Below the pieces are notes generated by a model. The model made no database searches, was not told the origin of the DNA, and saw nothing but the letters and a program-made list of their open reading frames with translations. The translations under genes and the position numbers were made by a program. From Gordonia sp. PP30 (GTDB lineage Bacteria > Actinomycetota > Actinomycetes > Mycobacteriales > Mycobacteriaceae), in the NCBI RefSeq assembly GCF_023100845.1, contig NZ_CP095864.1, positions 3,348,001 through 3,412,000 on the forward strand: a stretch of DNA of 64,000 nt. Direction: 5' to 3'. Positions 1-8,595 of the stretch are shown one piece after another. Numbering within the stretch: the first letter of the stretch is position 1; each line of letters opens with the position of its first letter.

Positions 1-171
1 TTCGCCGCCCTGCACGACCCGACCAGCCGCACCTACTACGACCGCAAACGCGCCGAAGGCAAGAAACACAACGCCGCACTCATCTGCCTCGCCCGCCGCC
101 GCTGCGACGTCCTCTACGCCATGATCAAGAACCGCGAACCCTACCGAGCACCCGTACCCGCCGCGGCTTGA
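1..171 (+). CDS. IS110-family transposase, C-terminal fragment (cut by window edge)
   Basis: An open frame enters at base 1 and stops at TGA 169-171, giving the last 56 residues of a protein whose 5' part lies outside the window. The segment YYDRKRAEGKKHNAALICLARRR followed by DVLYAMIKNREPY in outline (Tyr-Tyr-x-Arg-Lys-Arg, Lys-x-His-x-x-Ala, Ala-Arg-Arg-Arg) is the usual C-terminal signature of IS110/IS116/IS902 transposases (Transposase_20 domain). Whether the element is complete cannot be judged here. Downstream of the stop, 172-349 holds no gene; a small GTGTC/GACAC hairpin at 175-189 lies just past the stop and may belong to the element's end. Confidence 0.8.
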   Translation, partial: FAALHDPTSRTYYDRKRAEGKKHNAALICLARRRCDVLYAMIKNREPYRAPVPAAA

Positions 172-349
172 CAAGTGTCATAGGGACACCCCCCGATAGC
201 GGCAGGCCATTGCCTGGTGGTTGTCACTTTCGATGGCCAGGTTGCGCGGAGCCACCGCCCTCGTCGCCGCACGCTGCGAACTCTCGCCGGTCCTGCCGGA
301 TCTCTGCCGCGGCCGGACACGTGGCATATCGACTGGTCAGATGACGTCC

Positions 350-1429
350 TCAGACATTGAAGCGGAACTCGACCACGTCGCCGTCGTGCATGACGTAGTC
401 CTTGCCCTCCATGCGGACCTTGCCGGCGGCCTTGGCGTCGTTCATGGAGCCTGCGGTGTCGAGGTCGGCGAACGACACGATCTCCGCCTTGATGAAGCCC
501 TTCTCGAAATCCGTGTGGATCACGCCGGCGGCCTTGGGGGCGGTGTCGCCGCGGTGGATGGTCCAGGCGCGGGCCTCCTTCGGGCCGGCCGTCAGGTAGG
601 TCTGCAGGCCGAGGGTGTGGAAACCGGCGCGGGCCAGCTGGCGCAGGCCGGGCTCGTCCTGGCCGATCGAGTCGAGGAGTTCCTGGGCGTCCTCCTCGTC
701 GAGTTCCAGCAGTTCGCTCTCCACCTTGGCGTCGAGGAAGACGCAGTCGGCGGGTGCGATGGCGTCGCGCAACTGCTGCTTGCGGGCGTCGTCGGTGAGC
801 ACCGCCTCATCGGCGTTGAACACGTACAGGAACGGCTTGGCCGTGAGCAGGTGCAGCTCGCGCACGCTCGACAGGTCGAACGAGTCCTTCGCCGAGAACA
901 GAGTCTTGCCCGAGTCGAGGATCTCCTGGGCCTTCTTCGCAGCGTTCGCGGTCTCGACCAGGTCCTTGTTCTTCTTGGCGTCCTTCTCCAGCCGCGGCAG
1001 CGCCTTCTCCAGGGTCTGCAGGTCGGCGAGGATCAGTTCGGTCTCGATCACCTCGATGTCGGAGAGCGGGTCGACGCGGCCGTCGACGTGCACCACGTCG
1101 TCGTCGGCGAAGACGCGCACCACCTGGCAGATCGCGTCGGCCTCGCGGATGTTGGCGAGGAACTGGTTGCCCATCCCCTCACCGACGGATGCACCCTTGA
1201 CGATGCCGGCGATGTCGACGAACGACACGACGGCCGGCAGGATCCGCTCGCTGCCGAAGATCTCGGCCAGGCGGTTCAGCCGGGCGTCGGGCAGCTCGAC
1301 CACGCCGATGTTGGGCTCGATGGTGGCGAACGGGTAGTTCGCCGCGAGCACGTCGTTCCGGGTCAGGGCGTTGAACAGGGTGGACTTGCCGACGTTGGGC
1401 AGCCCGACGATTCCGAGGGTAAGACTCAC
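350..1429 (-). CDS. ychF: Redox-regulated ribosome-associated ATPase YchF
   Basis: A 359-residue Obg-family P-loop NTPase of the YchF/OLA1 group, which binds ATP rather than GTP and associates with ribosomes in the cytoplasm. The P-loop GLPNVGKST is at residues 9-17, followed by the family-specific switch segment NYPFATIEPN, DIAG (Walker B) near residue 72, a central coiled-coil insertion (about 125-205), and a C-terminal TGS domain ending YVMHDGDVVEFRFNV. Length is normal for the family (about 360). It lies 29 bases downstream of an AI-2E-type transporter on the same strand and may be cotranscribed with it. In mycobacteria ychF is close to a DUF6542-like gene and ispH; a DUF6542-like gene is also present here, at 6207-7325. 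Confidence 0.97.
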   Translation of the reverse strand: MSLTLGIVGLPNVGKSTLFNALTRNDVLAANYPFATIEPNIGVVELPDARLNRLAEIFGSERILPAVVSFVDIAGIVKGASVGEGMGNQFLANIREADAICQVVRVFADDDVVHVDGRVDPLSDIEVIETELILADLQTLEKALPRLEKDAKKNKDLVETANAAKKAQEILDSGKTLFSAKDSFDLSSVRELHLLTAKPFLYVFNADEAVLTDDARKQQLRDAIAPADCVFLDAKVESELLELDEEDAQELLDSIGQDEPGLRQLARAGFHTLGLQTYLTAGPKEARAWTIHRGDTAPKAAGVIHTDFEKGFIKAEIVSFADLDTAGSMNDAKAAGKVRMEGKDYVMHDGDVVEFRFNV

Positions 1430-1458
1430 GGGGGATCAGTCTATCCGCGCAGCCCAGG

Positions 1459-2769
1459 TCACGGCGGATCGCCCTGCGGCGATGACCGGAACCGGGAGAA
1501 GAACCCCGCCTTCTCGGCCGCTTCGGCCTCGGCGTCCTCCCGCTGGATCTGTTCCCCCGCGGCCAGGCCGATCCGTTCCAGCACGTATCGCAGCAGCACC
1601 GCCAGGCACGACGCGGCCGGGACCGCCAGGAACGCGCCGACGATGCCGAACAGACTCCCGCCGAGGATCACGGCCAGCAGCACGATGGTGGCGTGGAGCT
1701 CCATCGCCTTGGACTGCAGCCACGGCGACAGGAAGTTCCCCTCGATCTGCTGCACGGCGAGGATGATGCCGAGCACGATCAGCGCGGTGGTGAAGTCGTT
1801 CATCACCAGCGCCACGAGGACCGCGAGGGCGCCGGCCACGAACGCGCCGACGATCGGCACGAAGCCGCCCAGGAAGGTGATCACCACCAGCACACCGGCC
1901 AACGGAACACCCAGGATCACCAGGCCGATACCGATCAGCGCGGCGTCGACCGCACTCACGATCGCCTGCGTCCGGATGAATCCACCCAGCGTGTTCCACA
2001 TCCGCATGAGGACCTCGGCGATGTGCGAGCCGGTCGGCTGCCCGACCGTGCGGTCCAGCCACGGCAGGAACTTGGGTCCGTCCTTGAGCATGAAGAACAC
2101 CAGCACCAGCGCGGTGAAGCCGGTCATCAGCATCGACGTCGCCGCTCCCACCCCGCTGAACACACCCGAGGCGATGGTCGACGAACTGCTCTCCAGCTTG
2201 TGGACGATGGTGTTGACGATGCCGGACATCTGGTTGTCGTCGATGTTGAGCGGCGGCCCCTGCAACCAGTCCTGCACCTTGCGCACACCCTTGACCGCCT
2301 GGTCGGCGAGCTGCGGCGCCTGATCGACCACCGACGGCACGATCGCCCCGAGTACCCCGGCGACCACCGCGATCGTCGCCAGCATCGCGAACAGCGCCGC
2401 GACCGCCGGCGGCAGTTTCTTACGCATCCAGCGCACCGGCGGCCACAGCACGGTCGCCACGATGATCGCCAGGAGCACCGGCAGCACGATCGTCCACAGC
2501 TTGCCGATGATCCACATCAGCACCCACAGAAACGCGAGCACCAGGATCGATTGGAGGCAGACCATCGCCGTCGATCGCAGCCCGGTCAGGAACACCCGCG
2601 ACCGGCTCGGATACGGCTTCCCGGTCCGCGGATCGGTCATCACGCGCTCGGTGACCGCGGCCAGATCCTCCGGCTCGGCGCGAGCGTCCCGTTCAGCCTG
2701 TTCGATGGCCTCGATGTCGGCGTCGTCCACCCCGGAGATTCCGCGCAGGTCGTCGTTTTCGTCGCTCAC
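1459..2769 (-). CDS. AI-2E family transporter (PerM-like membrane protein)
   Basis: A membrane protein of 436 residues from GTG 2769 (MSDENDDLRG...). The long open frame runs further upstream, but that part is antisense to the Ada-AlkA gene and has no membrane or family character; an in-frame ATG at 2787 is the only other reasonable start. A hydrophilic N-terminal 75 residues precede eight or so hydrophobic segments, with the periplasmic-like amphipathic stretch (DQAPQLADQAVKGVRKVQDW) and the conserved late helices (GGFVPIVGAFVAG, ILAVQQIEGNFLSPWL, HATIVLLAVILGG) typical of the AI-2E/PerM family (Pfam AI-2E_transport). Substrate unknown; the family name reflects TqsA and is not evidence for autoinducer transport. 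Divergent from ada-alkA, 128 bases apart. Confidence 0.9.
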   Translation of the reverse strand: MSDENDDLRGISGVDDADIEAIEQAERDARAEPEDLAAVTERVMTDPRTGKPYPSRSRVFLTGLRSTAMVCLQSILVLAFLWVLMWIIGKLWTIVLPVLLAIIVATVLWPPVRWMRKKLPPAVAALFAMLATIAVVAGVLGAIVPSVVDQAPQLADQAVKGVRKVQDWLQGPPLNIDDNQMSGIVNTIVHKLESSSSTIASGVFSGVGAATSMLMTGFTALVLVFFMLKDGPKFLPWLDRTVGQPTGSHIAEVLMRMWNTLGGFIRTQAIVSAVDAALIGIGLVILGVPLAGVLVVITFLGGFVPIVGAFVAGALAVLVALVMNDFTTALIVLGIILAVQQIEGNFLSPWLQSKAMELHATIVLLAVILGGSLFGIVGAFLAVPAASCLAVLLRYVLERIGLAAGEQIQREDAEAEAAEKAGFFSRFRSSPQGDPP

Positions 2770-2897
2770 GCCACCATCGTCACACATGGGTCCGACGTCC
2801 GTGTTGCGAGCGCGTGGCGGTCTGCGCGTTCCACCCCGCCATCGCCATGTCCGAAACCCGCTAGCAACGACGCCGGAGCGCTGCCAGACTCGGTGTC

Positions 2898-4451
2898 GTG
2901 CCCGCCGAGACCGCCCCGCGCCGCGCCGAAGCCCCGGACTTCGAGCGCTGCTACCGCGCACTCGCGGCACGCGATTCGCGGTTCGACGGTCAGTTCTTCG
3001 TCGCCGTCTCATCGACCCGCATCTACTGCCGGCCGTCGTGCCCGGCCCGCACCCCGCGCCGCGAGAACGTCGCTTTCGTCCCGACCGCGGCGGCGGCCGT
3101 CGCACTCGGCTACCGGGCCTGCCGACGCTGCCTGCCCGACGCCGCGCCCGGCTCGCCGCGCTGGAACACCGGCGCCGACCTGGCGAGTCGTGCGATGCGG
3201 CTGATCGCCGACGGGCTGGTCGACCGCGCCGGGGTCGACGGCCTCGCCGCCGCCCTCGGCTACACCCCGCGGCACCTGAGCCGGGTCCTGCGCACCGAAC
3301 TCGGCGCCGGACCGCTCGCGCTCGCCCGGGCCCATCGGGCGACCACCGCGCGGGTCCTGCTGGTCGGCACGACGATGCCCGTCGGCGACGTCGCTTTCGC
3401 GGCCGGATTCTCCTCGATCCGGCAGTTCAACGACACGCTGCGCGAGACCTTCGCCCTGTCGCCCACTGAACTGCGCCGCCGCTACGCGGGCACCGGGCCG
3501 GCCAGCGGGCCGCTGACTCTCCGGCTGCCGCTCCGCCCTCCGTACGACGCCGCGTGGACCGCCGCCGGGCTCGCCTCGCATGCGATTCCCGGCCTCGAAC
3601 ACTGGGACGGCACGACGTTCCACCGCACCCTGTCGCTCCCGCACGGTCCGGCGCTGGTGTCGCTGACGCTCCCTTCGACAGGCTCAGGGGGCGGGACGAC
3701 AGGCTCAGGGGGCGAGACGACCAGTTCCGGCCGGGACGACTACGCGACCGCCCGGTTCGAGCACCTGGACCTGCGTGACCTCGCCGTCGCGGTGAACCGG
3801 CTGCGCCGGCTCGCCGATCTGGACGCCGACCCGATCGCCGTCGACGCCGCGCTGAGCGCCGATCCCCGACTGGCGCCGCTGGTGACGGCCGCGCCGGGCA
3901 TCCGGATTCCGGGCGGCGTGGACGGCTACGAGACCCTGATCCGCACCATGGCCGGACAGCAGATCAGCGTGGCCGCGGCCGCCACCCGCCTGGGCTCGCT
4001 GATCGCCGAACTGAGCGAACGGGCGCCCTGGCACGACCCCCGGCACCCGGAGATCCCGGCTCTGCTATTCCCCACCCCGGCGGTCCTGGCCGACCACGGC
4101 GCGGAGGCGTTCCGCGGACCCCGTCGCCTGGCAGGGGCCATCGCGGGCGCCGCACGCGCCGTCGCGACAGGCGAGATGGAACCGCATCCGGGGTCTGCTG
4201 CGTCTAAGTTACGGACCGAGTTGCTCGCTCTGGACGGCGTCGGCCCCTGGACCGCCGATCAGGTGGTGATGAGGGTGACCGGCGACCCCGACGTGCTCCC
4301 GGCCGGCGATCTGGTGATCGCCCGTGCCGCGGACAGCCTGGGCATCGACCTGGCCCACACGGAGAACTGGCGACCGTGGCGGTCGTACGCGGCCATGCAT
4401 CTGTGGCGCCACCGCCTCCCGCCGACACAGGAGAGAAGAGGAACATCATGA
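2898..4451 (+). CDS. alkA: Bifunctional Ada-type methyl-acceptor / AlkA 3-methyladenine DNA glycosylase
   Basis: A 517-residue fusion from GTG 2898. Residues 1-85 are the Ada zinc domain that takes methyl groups from phosphotriesters, with the four cysteines at 44, 48, 75 and 78 (CRPSC...CRRC). An AraC-type double helix-turn-helix follows (about 95-200), then an AlkA N-terminal domain, and from about 330 an HhH-GPD glycosylase fold with LDGVGPWTA and the likely catalytic Asp471 in PAGDLVIAR. This Ada-AraC-AlkA arrangement is well known in actinobacteria and links adaptive-response sensing to removal of alkylated bases. The stop overlaps the start of ogt (ATGA), so the two are translationally coupled. 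Residues about 258-275 are a Gly/Ser/Thr-rich insertion made from a genomic repeat (separate entry). Confidence 0.95.
   Translation: MPAETAPRRAEAPDFERCYRALAARDSRFDGQFFVAVSSTRIYCRPSCPARTPRRENVAFVPTAAAAVALGYRACRRCLPDAAPGSPRWNTGADLASRAMRLIADGLVDRAGVDGLAAALGYTPRHLSRVLRTELGAGPLALARAHRATTARVLLVGTTMPVGDVAFAAGFSSIRQFNDTLRETFALSPTELRRRYAGTGPASGPLTLRLPLRPPYDAAWTAAGLASHAIPGLEHWDGTTFHRTLSLPHGPALVSLTLPSTGSGGGTTGSGGETTSSGRDDYATARFEHLDLRDLAVAVNRLRRLADLDADPIAVDAALSADPRLAPLVTAAPGIRIPGGVDGYETLIRTMAGQQISVAAAATRLGSLIAELSERAPWHDPRHPEIPALLFPTPAVLADHGAEAFRGPRRLAGAIAGAARAVATGEMEPHPGSAASKLRTELLALDGVGPWTADQVVMRVTGDPDVLPAGDLVIARAADSLGIDLAHTENWRPWRSYAAMHLWRHRLPPTQERRGTS
3674..3718 (+). repeat. 21-bp tandem repeat inside the ada-alkA coding sequence
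   Basis: Two copies of a 21-base unit starting GACAGGCTCAGGGGGCG at 3677 and 3698, preceded by CCCTTC. They encode TGSGGGT and TGSGGET in the loop between the AraC part and the glycosylase. The core TTCGACAGGCTCAGGG matches the ends of the 45-bp repeat family seen in intergenic DNA at 7.3, 9.0 and 30.8 kb, with the middle deleted. The unit is a multiple of three, so the reading frame survives. Confidence 0.75.
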
Positions 4452-4981
4452 CCGAGACCATCGACGCGGCTCCCGTCCCGGAGTCGCTGGGCTGGGCGAC
4501 GGTGAAGACCCCGGACGGTCCGTTCACCGCGCTGTTCGATGCCGACGGCACCGTCTACGCCTCCGGCTGGACCGCCGACCACGACTACCTGGCGGACCTG
4601 ATCCACCCGGCGCTGCGCCCCGAGAAGCTGGTGAAACGGCCCGGCGGCGCCGTCATCGAAGCGGTGCGCGCCTATTACCGGGGCGATCTCGCGGCCCCCG
4701 CGGCGATCGCGGTACGACAGCGGTCGGGGCCGTTTCTGCAGGTGGCATGGGCCGCGCTGCGCGACGTTCCGGCCGGTCCGCCGGTCACCTACAGCGAGTT
4801 GGCCGAGCGATCCGGGAACTCCGGAGCCATCCGGGCGGCGGCATCCTGCTGCGCACGGAACGCCGCGGCGCTCTTCGTGCCCTGTCACCGGGTGGTCCGC
4901 CGCGACGGCACCCTCGGCGGCTTCCGCTACGGGCTGGAGATCAAGGAATCACTGATCGCCCGCGAGAGCGTCGCAGCGTAG
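4448..4981 (+). CDS. ogt: Methylated-DNA--protein-cysteine S-methyltransferase (Ogt/AGT)
   Basis: 177 residues from ATG 4448, whose ATGA overlaps the ada-alkA stop; a purine-rich AGGAGAGAAGAGG lies just upstream. The suicide methyl-acceptor motif PCHRVV is present with Cys146, preceded by the Asn-Ser-Gly-Ala-Ile-Arg region and the Tyr of VTYSELAER, and followed by GTLGGFRYGLEIKESLI. It reverses O6-methylguanine (and O4-methylthymine) by moving the methyl group to Cys146. The open frame extends 24 codons upstream into ada-alkA, but the coupled ATG is the convincing start. With ada-alkA it forms a two-gene alkylation-damage operon. Confidence 0.95.
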   Translation: MTETIDAAPVPESLGWATVKTPDGPFTALFDADGTVYASGWTADHDYLADLIHPALRPEKLVKRPGGAVIEAVRAYYRGDLAAPAAIAVRQRSGPFLQVAWAALRDVPAGPPVTYSELAERSGNSGAIRAAASCCARNAAALFVPCHRVVRRDGTLGGFRYGLEIKESLIARESVAA

Positions 4982-5045
4982 CGCCGCGAACCGGCGAAAG
5001 TCCAGGTCAGAGCGAATTGTCGGAGGTGTGGTGCACCATGACGCC

Positions 5046-6143
5046 ATGACCGCATCTCTCGTCATCACCGGGCTCGTATGCCTGATCGCCGGCGCCGTCG
5101 CCGGCTGGTTCGCGCACCGCAGCGCCGCCGGCGCGGTCGGCACGGCGAGCAGCGAGGCCGCACGCGAACAGTCCGCCGTCCTCGGCGAGGAGATCAACGA
5201 GATCGTCGAACCGCTGCGGCTGACGCTCGACCAGCTCGGCGACGAACTGCGCCGCACCGAACGCGGACGCATCCACGCCCATGCCGGGCTCAGCGAACAA
5301 CTCCGCGGCATGCATCAGATGTCGGTGCGCCTCCAGGAACAGACCAGCAGGCTCGCCGGGGCCCTACATGCCCCGACCACACGCGGACGCTGGGGCGAAC
5401 TGCAACTGGAGCGGGTGGTCGAGTTGTCCGGCATGTCCCGGCACTGCGACTTCAGCACCCAGGCCTCCGGCCTGGACGACGACCGCCGCGTCCGCCCCGA
5501 CCTCGTGGTGCATCTGGCCGGAGGACGCACCATCGTGGTCGATGCGAAGGTTCCGCTGCACGCCTACCTCGAAGCGAGTTCGGGCGACGCCCGGGCCGGT
5601 GACGACGCCGCTCTGCGCGCGCGGCACGCGCAGGCCGTCCGCTCCCACGTGACCACGCTGTCGGCGAAGCGGTATTGGACCGCCCAGCACAGCTCACCCG
5701 AATTCGTGGTGCTGTTCTTACCCGGCGACGGCATCTTGGAAGCCGCGACGCGGGCCGATCCCGGGCTGCTCGACTACGCCTTCGGACGAGATGTGGTGCT
5801 GGCGACGCCCGGCACGCTCATCGCGCTGTTGCGCACGGTCGCACTCGGGTGGCGGCAACACGCCCTCGCCGAGGATGCCGCGACGATCCACGCGCTCGGC
5901 CGGCAGCTGTATCAGCGCATCGACGGGGTGCTCGGGCATCTGGAGAAGACCGGAGGGGCGCTGCGGCGTGCCGTCGAGTCGTACAATGCGGCAATCGGGG
6001 CAATCGATACGCGACTGGGTGTCACTGCGCGGAAATTGTCGGAATTGGAGGCGCTGAGCGGCGTGATCCCGGCCGGGAAGCGGCCCCGCGAACGGCTTCC
6101 CACCGTCGATACCCAGGTGCGAGTTGCGTCACGAACCACCTGA
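5046..6143 (+). CDS. rmuC: DNA recombination protein RmuC
   Basis: 365 residues from ATG 5046; GTG 5031, 4 bases after GGAGG (5022-5026), is an equally possible start and adds five residues. One N-terminal membrane helix (LVITGLVCLIAGAVAGWF) is followed by a coiled-coil region (about 30-110) and the RmuC domain, with GRWGELQLERVVELSGM, DLVVHLAGGRTIVVDAKVPL and the PD-(D/E)XK-like core. A membrane-anchored predicted nuclease that limits inversions between repeats in E. coli. Its C-terminus (ESYNAAIGAIDTRLGVTARKL) is characteristic. It follows ogt by 64 bases on the same strand. Confidence 0.93.
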   Translation: MTASLVITGLVCLIAGAVAGWFAHRSAAGAVGTASSEAAREQSAVLGEEINEIVEPLRLTLDQLGDELRRTERGRIHAHAGLSEQLRGMHQMSVRLQEQTSRLAGALHAPTTRGRWGELQLERVVELSGMSRHCDFSTQASGLDDDRRVRPDLVVHLAGGRTIVVDAKVPLHAYLEASSGDARAGDDAALRARHAQAVRSHVTTLSAKRYWTAQHSSPEFVVLFLPGDGILEAATRADPGLLDYAFGRDVVLATPGTLIALLRTVALGWRQHALAEDAATIHALGRQLYQRIDGVLGHLEKTGGALRRAVESYNAAIGAIDTRLGVTARKLSELEALSGVIPAGKRPRERLPTVDTQVRVASRTT

Positions 6144-6206
6144 GAAAGTGCCGCGCCACGGGCCGGGCATCTGCGGCGCCGCGACCGCACCCGGTACCGT
6201 TGACCC

Positions 6207-7325
6207 GTGGCTTTCCGTATCACGACCGGCACCGACGTGCCCGCAGACCAGCAGAGCGTGTGGCCCGGCATACCCGGGGTGCCCTGGTGGGGCGCGGTAC
6301 TCATCGCCGCCGTGTGCACCGCGATCGGCGCTACCGCCGACGCGCTGCTGAACAATTCGCTGGGCCTGATCTACAACATCTGCTTCCTGGTCGGCTGCGT
6401 GCTGGCCGCGCTCGCCGTGCGACGCCGGGCGCTGTTCACCGCCGCCGTTCAGCCGCCGCTGATCACCGCCGTCATCGGCCTGATCAGTCTGTGGAGTCTC
6501 GCCGCCGCCAACAACGACTCGACCAAACCGCAGGGAATGCGCTCCGCGGTGCTGAAGGTCGCACTGCCGTTCGCGAACCTGTTCCCGTGGATCCTCGGGG
6601 TGTTCCTGGGAACGCTGGTGATCGTGCTCGCGCGATGGTTCTTCACTCGTGCGGCCGTGGCCGCCGCCGGCACTCCGGGCAAGACCCGCAAGGACAAGAG
6701 TGCGAAGGGCACGTCCGCGAAGCGGACGAAAGCCGAGCGCAAGAACGGCACCACCGCGGCGCAGAGCAAGACCGCACAGGGCACGACGGCACCGGGCAAG
6801 GCGGCGCAGGGCAAGGGCGGCGGCGAGAGTCCCGCCCGGAAGGACGAGGCTCGCGCACCCAAGAAGTCGCGCCGCCCCGCCGATCGGCCCGCACCCGAGG
6901 ACACGCGCCGTTCCCCGATCGCGGACGAGACCGCGGCGGGCGGCAAGGCCCCGAAGACTCCGCACCGTCGCCCCCGGCGTCCGGCCGCCGACACCGCCGC
7001 GCTACAGCCGGCCGCGGCGACCGAGTCGCGCCCGGTGGCGAACCGCGCGACGCCCGAGCGCACCCCCCGTACCCGCCAGGACCCACCGCGACCGGAGTCG
7101 GCGCGCCCCGCGGCCGCGCCGACTCGCGACCGTGTCCCGGCCGACTATCCGGCGGCGCCCGCCGTGCGGAAGGCGCCGACCGCGGCCAGCCGATCGCAGG
7201 ACCGCCCGGTGCGCCGGGCTCAGCCGCAGGTGATCCCGCCCGCCGACCGGTCTCGTCGCACCGCGGGCCAGCGATTGCGTGACCAAGGTGCCATCGAGGA
7301 CCTGACGCTCGGCATCGACGACTGA
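6207..7325 (+). CDS. DUF6542-like membrane protein with long basic/proline-rich tail
   Basis: 372 residues from GTG 6207. The first 150 residues hold four hydrophobic segments (WWGAVLIAAVCTAIGATADALL; YNICFLVGCVLAALAV; PPLITAVIGLISLWSLAA; LFPWILGVFLGTLVIVLARW), matching the small actinobacterial family I recall as DUF6542. The remaining 220 residues are low-complexity Lys/Arg/Ala/Pro, probably a disordered cytoplasmic tail. In mycobacteria a related gene sits between ispH and ychF; here ychF is about 4.8 kb away on the opposite strand. Function unknown. The family name is from memory and should be treated as provisional. Confidence 0.7.
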   Translation: MAFRITTGTDVPADQQSVWPGIPGVPWWGAVLIAAVCTAIGATADALLNNSLGLIYNICFLVGCVLAALAVRRRALFTAAVQPPLITAVIGLISLWSLAAANNDSTKPQGMRSAVLKVALPFANLFPWILGVFLGTLVIVLARWFFTRAAVAAAGTPGKTRKDKSAKGTSAKRTKAERKNGTTAAQSKTAQGTTAPGKAAQGKGGGESPARKDEARAPKKSRRPADRPAPEDTRRSPIADETAAGGKAPKTPHRRPRRPAADTAALQPAAATESRPVANRATPERTPRTRQDPPRPESARPAAAPTRDRVPADYPAAPAVRKAPTAASRSQDRPVRRAQPQVIPPADRSRRTAGQRLRDQGAIEDLTLGIDD

Positions 7326-7342
7326 CGTCGCCGGACCGGGGG

Positions 7343-7613
7343 TCGTTTCGACACGGTCTGCGCCTAGCGGCTTGACCGGCTCAACGGGCTGTCTACGAGG
7401 TGCTTCGACACAGACCCGACCGACTCACCAGGGCTGTCCACGAGACACTTCGACACAGACCCGACCAACTCACCAGGGCTGTCCACGAGACACGCCAACA
7501 CAGACCCGACCAACTCACCAGGGCTGTCCACGAGACACGCCAACACAGACCCGACCAACTCACCAGGGCTGTCCACGAGACACGCCAACACAGACCCGAC
7601 CAACTCAACAGGC
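7343..7613 (+). repeat. 45-bp tandem repeat array (left of the IS3 element)
   Basis: After one degenerate leading unit (TTTCGACACGGTCTGCGCCT...GGCTCAACGGGCTG), four full and one truncated copy of a 45-base unit follow, with CAGACCCGAC at 7411, 7456, 7501, 7546 and 7591. There are no variable spacers. Because 45 is a multiple of three and the unit lacks stops, all frames stay open and give spurious repetitive ORFs on both strands; no ribosome site supports translation. The array is cut at 7614 by the IS3 element and resumes at 8974. Confidence 0.85.
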
Positions 7614-7642
7614 TGAACCGCCCCGGCATGTCCGGAGACTTT

Positions 7643-8593
7643 CTAGTTTGAGACCTCGACGAGTGTCGGGGTCGGTTGTTGAGCGTAGTGCGCAGTCTCC
7701 ATCTCTGCTGGCGGGATGTCGCCGCAGTACTCGTAGAGCCTTCGGTGGTTGAACCAGTCGACCCACTCCGCGGTGGCGACCTCGACCTGGTCGACGGTGC
7801 GCCACGGGCCTCTGGCTTTGATCAGCTCGGTCTTGTAGAGCCCGTTGATCGACTCGGCCAGCGCGTTGTCATAGGACGATCCGACAACCCCCATCGAGGG
7901 ACGGATTCCGTCAGCGGCGAGCCGCTCGCTGTAGGCCACAGAGGTGTACTGGCTGCCGTGGTCGTGATGCTGGACCACCCCGGCCACCGGCCGGCCCTCC
8001 CGCTGCCGTGTCCACACAGCATGGTCGATGGCGTCCAACACCAGCTGAGAGGTCATCGATGTCGACGACCTCCAGCCAATGATCCGACGCGCGTAGGCAT
8101 CGATCACGAACGCCACGTAGACCCAGCCGGCCCACGTCGACACGTAGGTGAAGTCGGCCACCCATAGCCGGTCCGGCGCCAACGGCGCGAACTGACGTCC
8201 CACGAGGTCACCGGGATGCTTCGCCTTCGGATCAGCGATCGTCGTGCGCTTGACCTTGCCCCGGATCGCGCCACGAAGACCGAGGTCGCTCATCAGCCGT
8301 TCCACCGTGCACCTAGCGATCGGCTCGGCATCAGCGGTGCGCTCCCGGTTGAGCTGAAGCCAAACCTTCCGGGCTCCGTAGACGCCGTAGTTCTCGGCAT
8401 GAACCTTGGCCACCTTCGGCCTCAACTCCTCATCCCGCACTTCACGCTTGGACGGCTTGTGGGAGCGGTGCTCGTAGTAGGTCGCGGGGGCGATCTTGGC
8501 GCCCAGCTCGGTGAGCTGGTCACAGATCGACTCGACACCCCATCGCAGACCTTCCTCGTGCTGGTCACCGACGTGCTCGTCGATATACCGCAC
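7643..8593 (-). CDS. IS3-family transposase OrfB (DDE catalytic domain)
   Basis: 316 residues from GTG 8593 as an independent frame; normally made as an OrfAB fusion by -1 frameshifting near the end of orfA. Contains the HTH_21 segment (EEGLRWGVESICDQL...YGVYGARKVWLQLNRE) and an rve integrase core: WVADFTYVSTWAGWVYVAFVIDAYAR (first Asp), HHDHGSQYTS (second Asp) and SSYDNALAESINGLYKTELI (Glu). The frame continues upstream without a stop into the orfA region (RPATALIVRYIDEH), consistent with fusion. It ends with TAG 3 bases inside the left inverted repeat. Confidence 0.93.
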   Translation of the reverse strand: MRYIDEHVGDQHEEGLRWGVESICDQLTELGAKIAPATYYEHRSHKPSKREVRDEELRPKVAKVHAENYGVYGARKVWLQLNRERTADAEPIARCTVERLMSDLGLRGAIRGKVKRTTIADPKAKHPGDLVGRQFAPLAPDRLWVADFTYVSTWAGWVYVAFVIDAYARRIIGWRSSTSMTSQLVLDAIDHAVWTRQREGRPVAGVVQHHDHGSQYTSVAYSERLAADGIRPSMGVVGSSYDNALAESINGLYKTELIKARGPWRTVDQVEVATAEWVDWFNHRRLYEYCGDIPPAEMETAHYAQQPTPTLVEVSN

Positions 8594-8595
8594 GA

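Noticed and set aside
221..2323. 700-residue plus-strand frame over ychF and the AI-2E gene
   Set aside because: Antisense shadow of two well-supported genes; composition is typical of a GC-rich non-coding frame.
7343..7613. Possible CRISPR array
   Set aside because: Units are contiguous and uniform, with no variable spacers and no cas genes nearby.
7364..7629. Repetitive open frames on both strands over the 45-bp array, giving 15-residue peptide repeats
   Set aside because: They arise because the unit is divisible by three and has no stops; all frames are open equally and no ribosome site or family similarity supports a protein.
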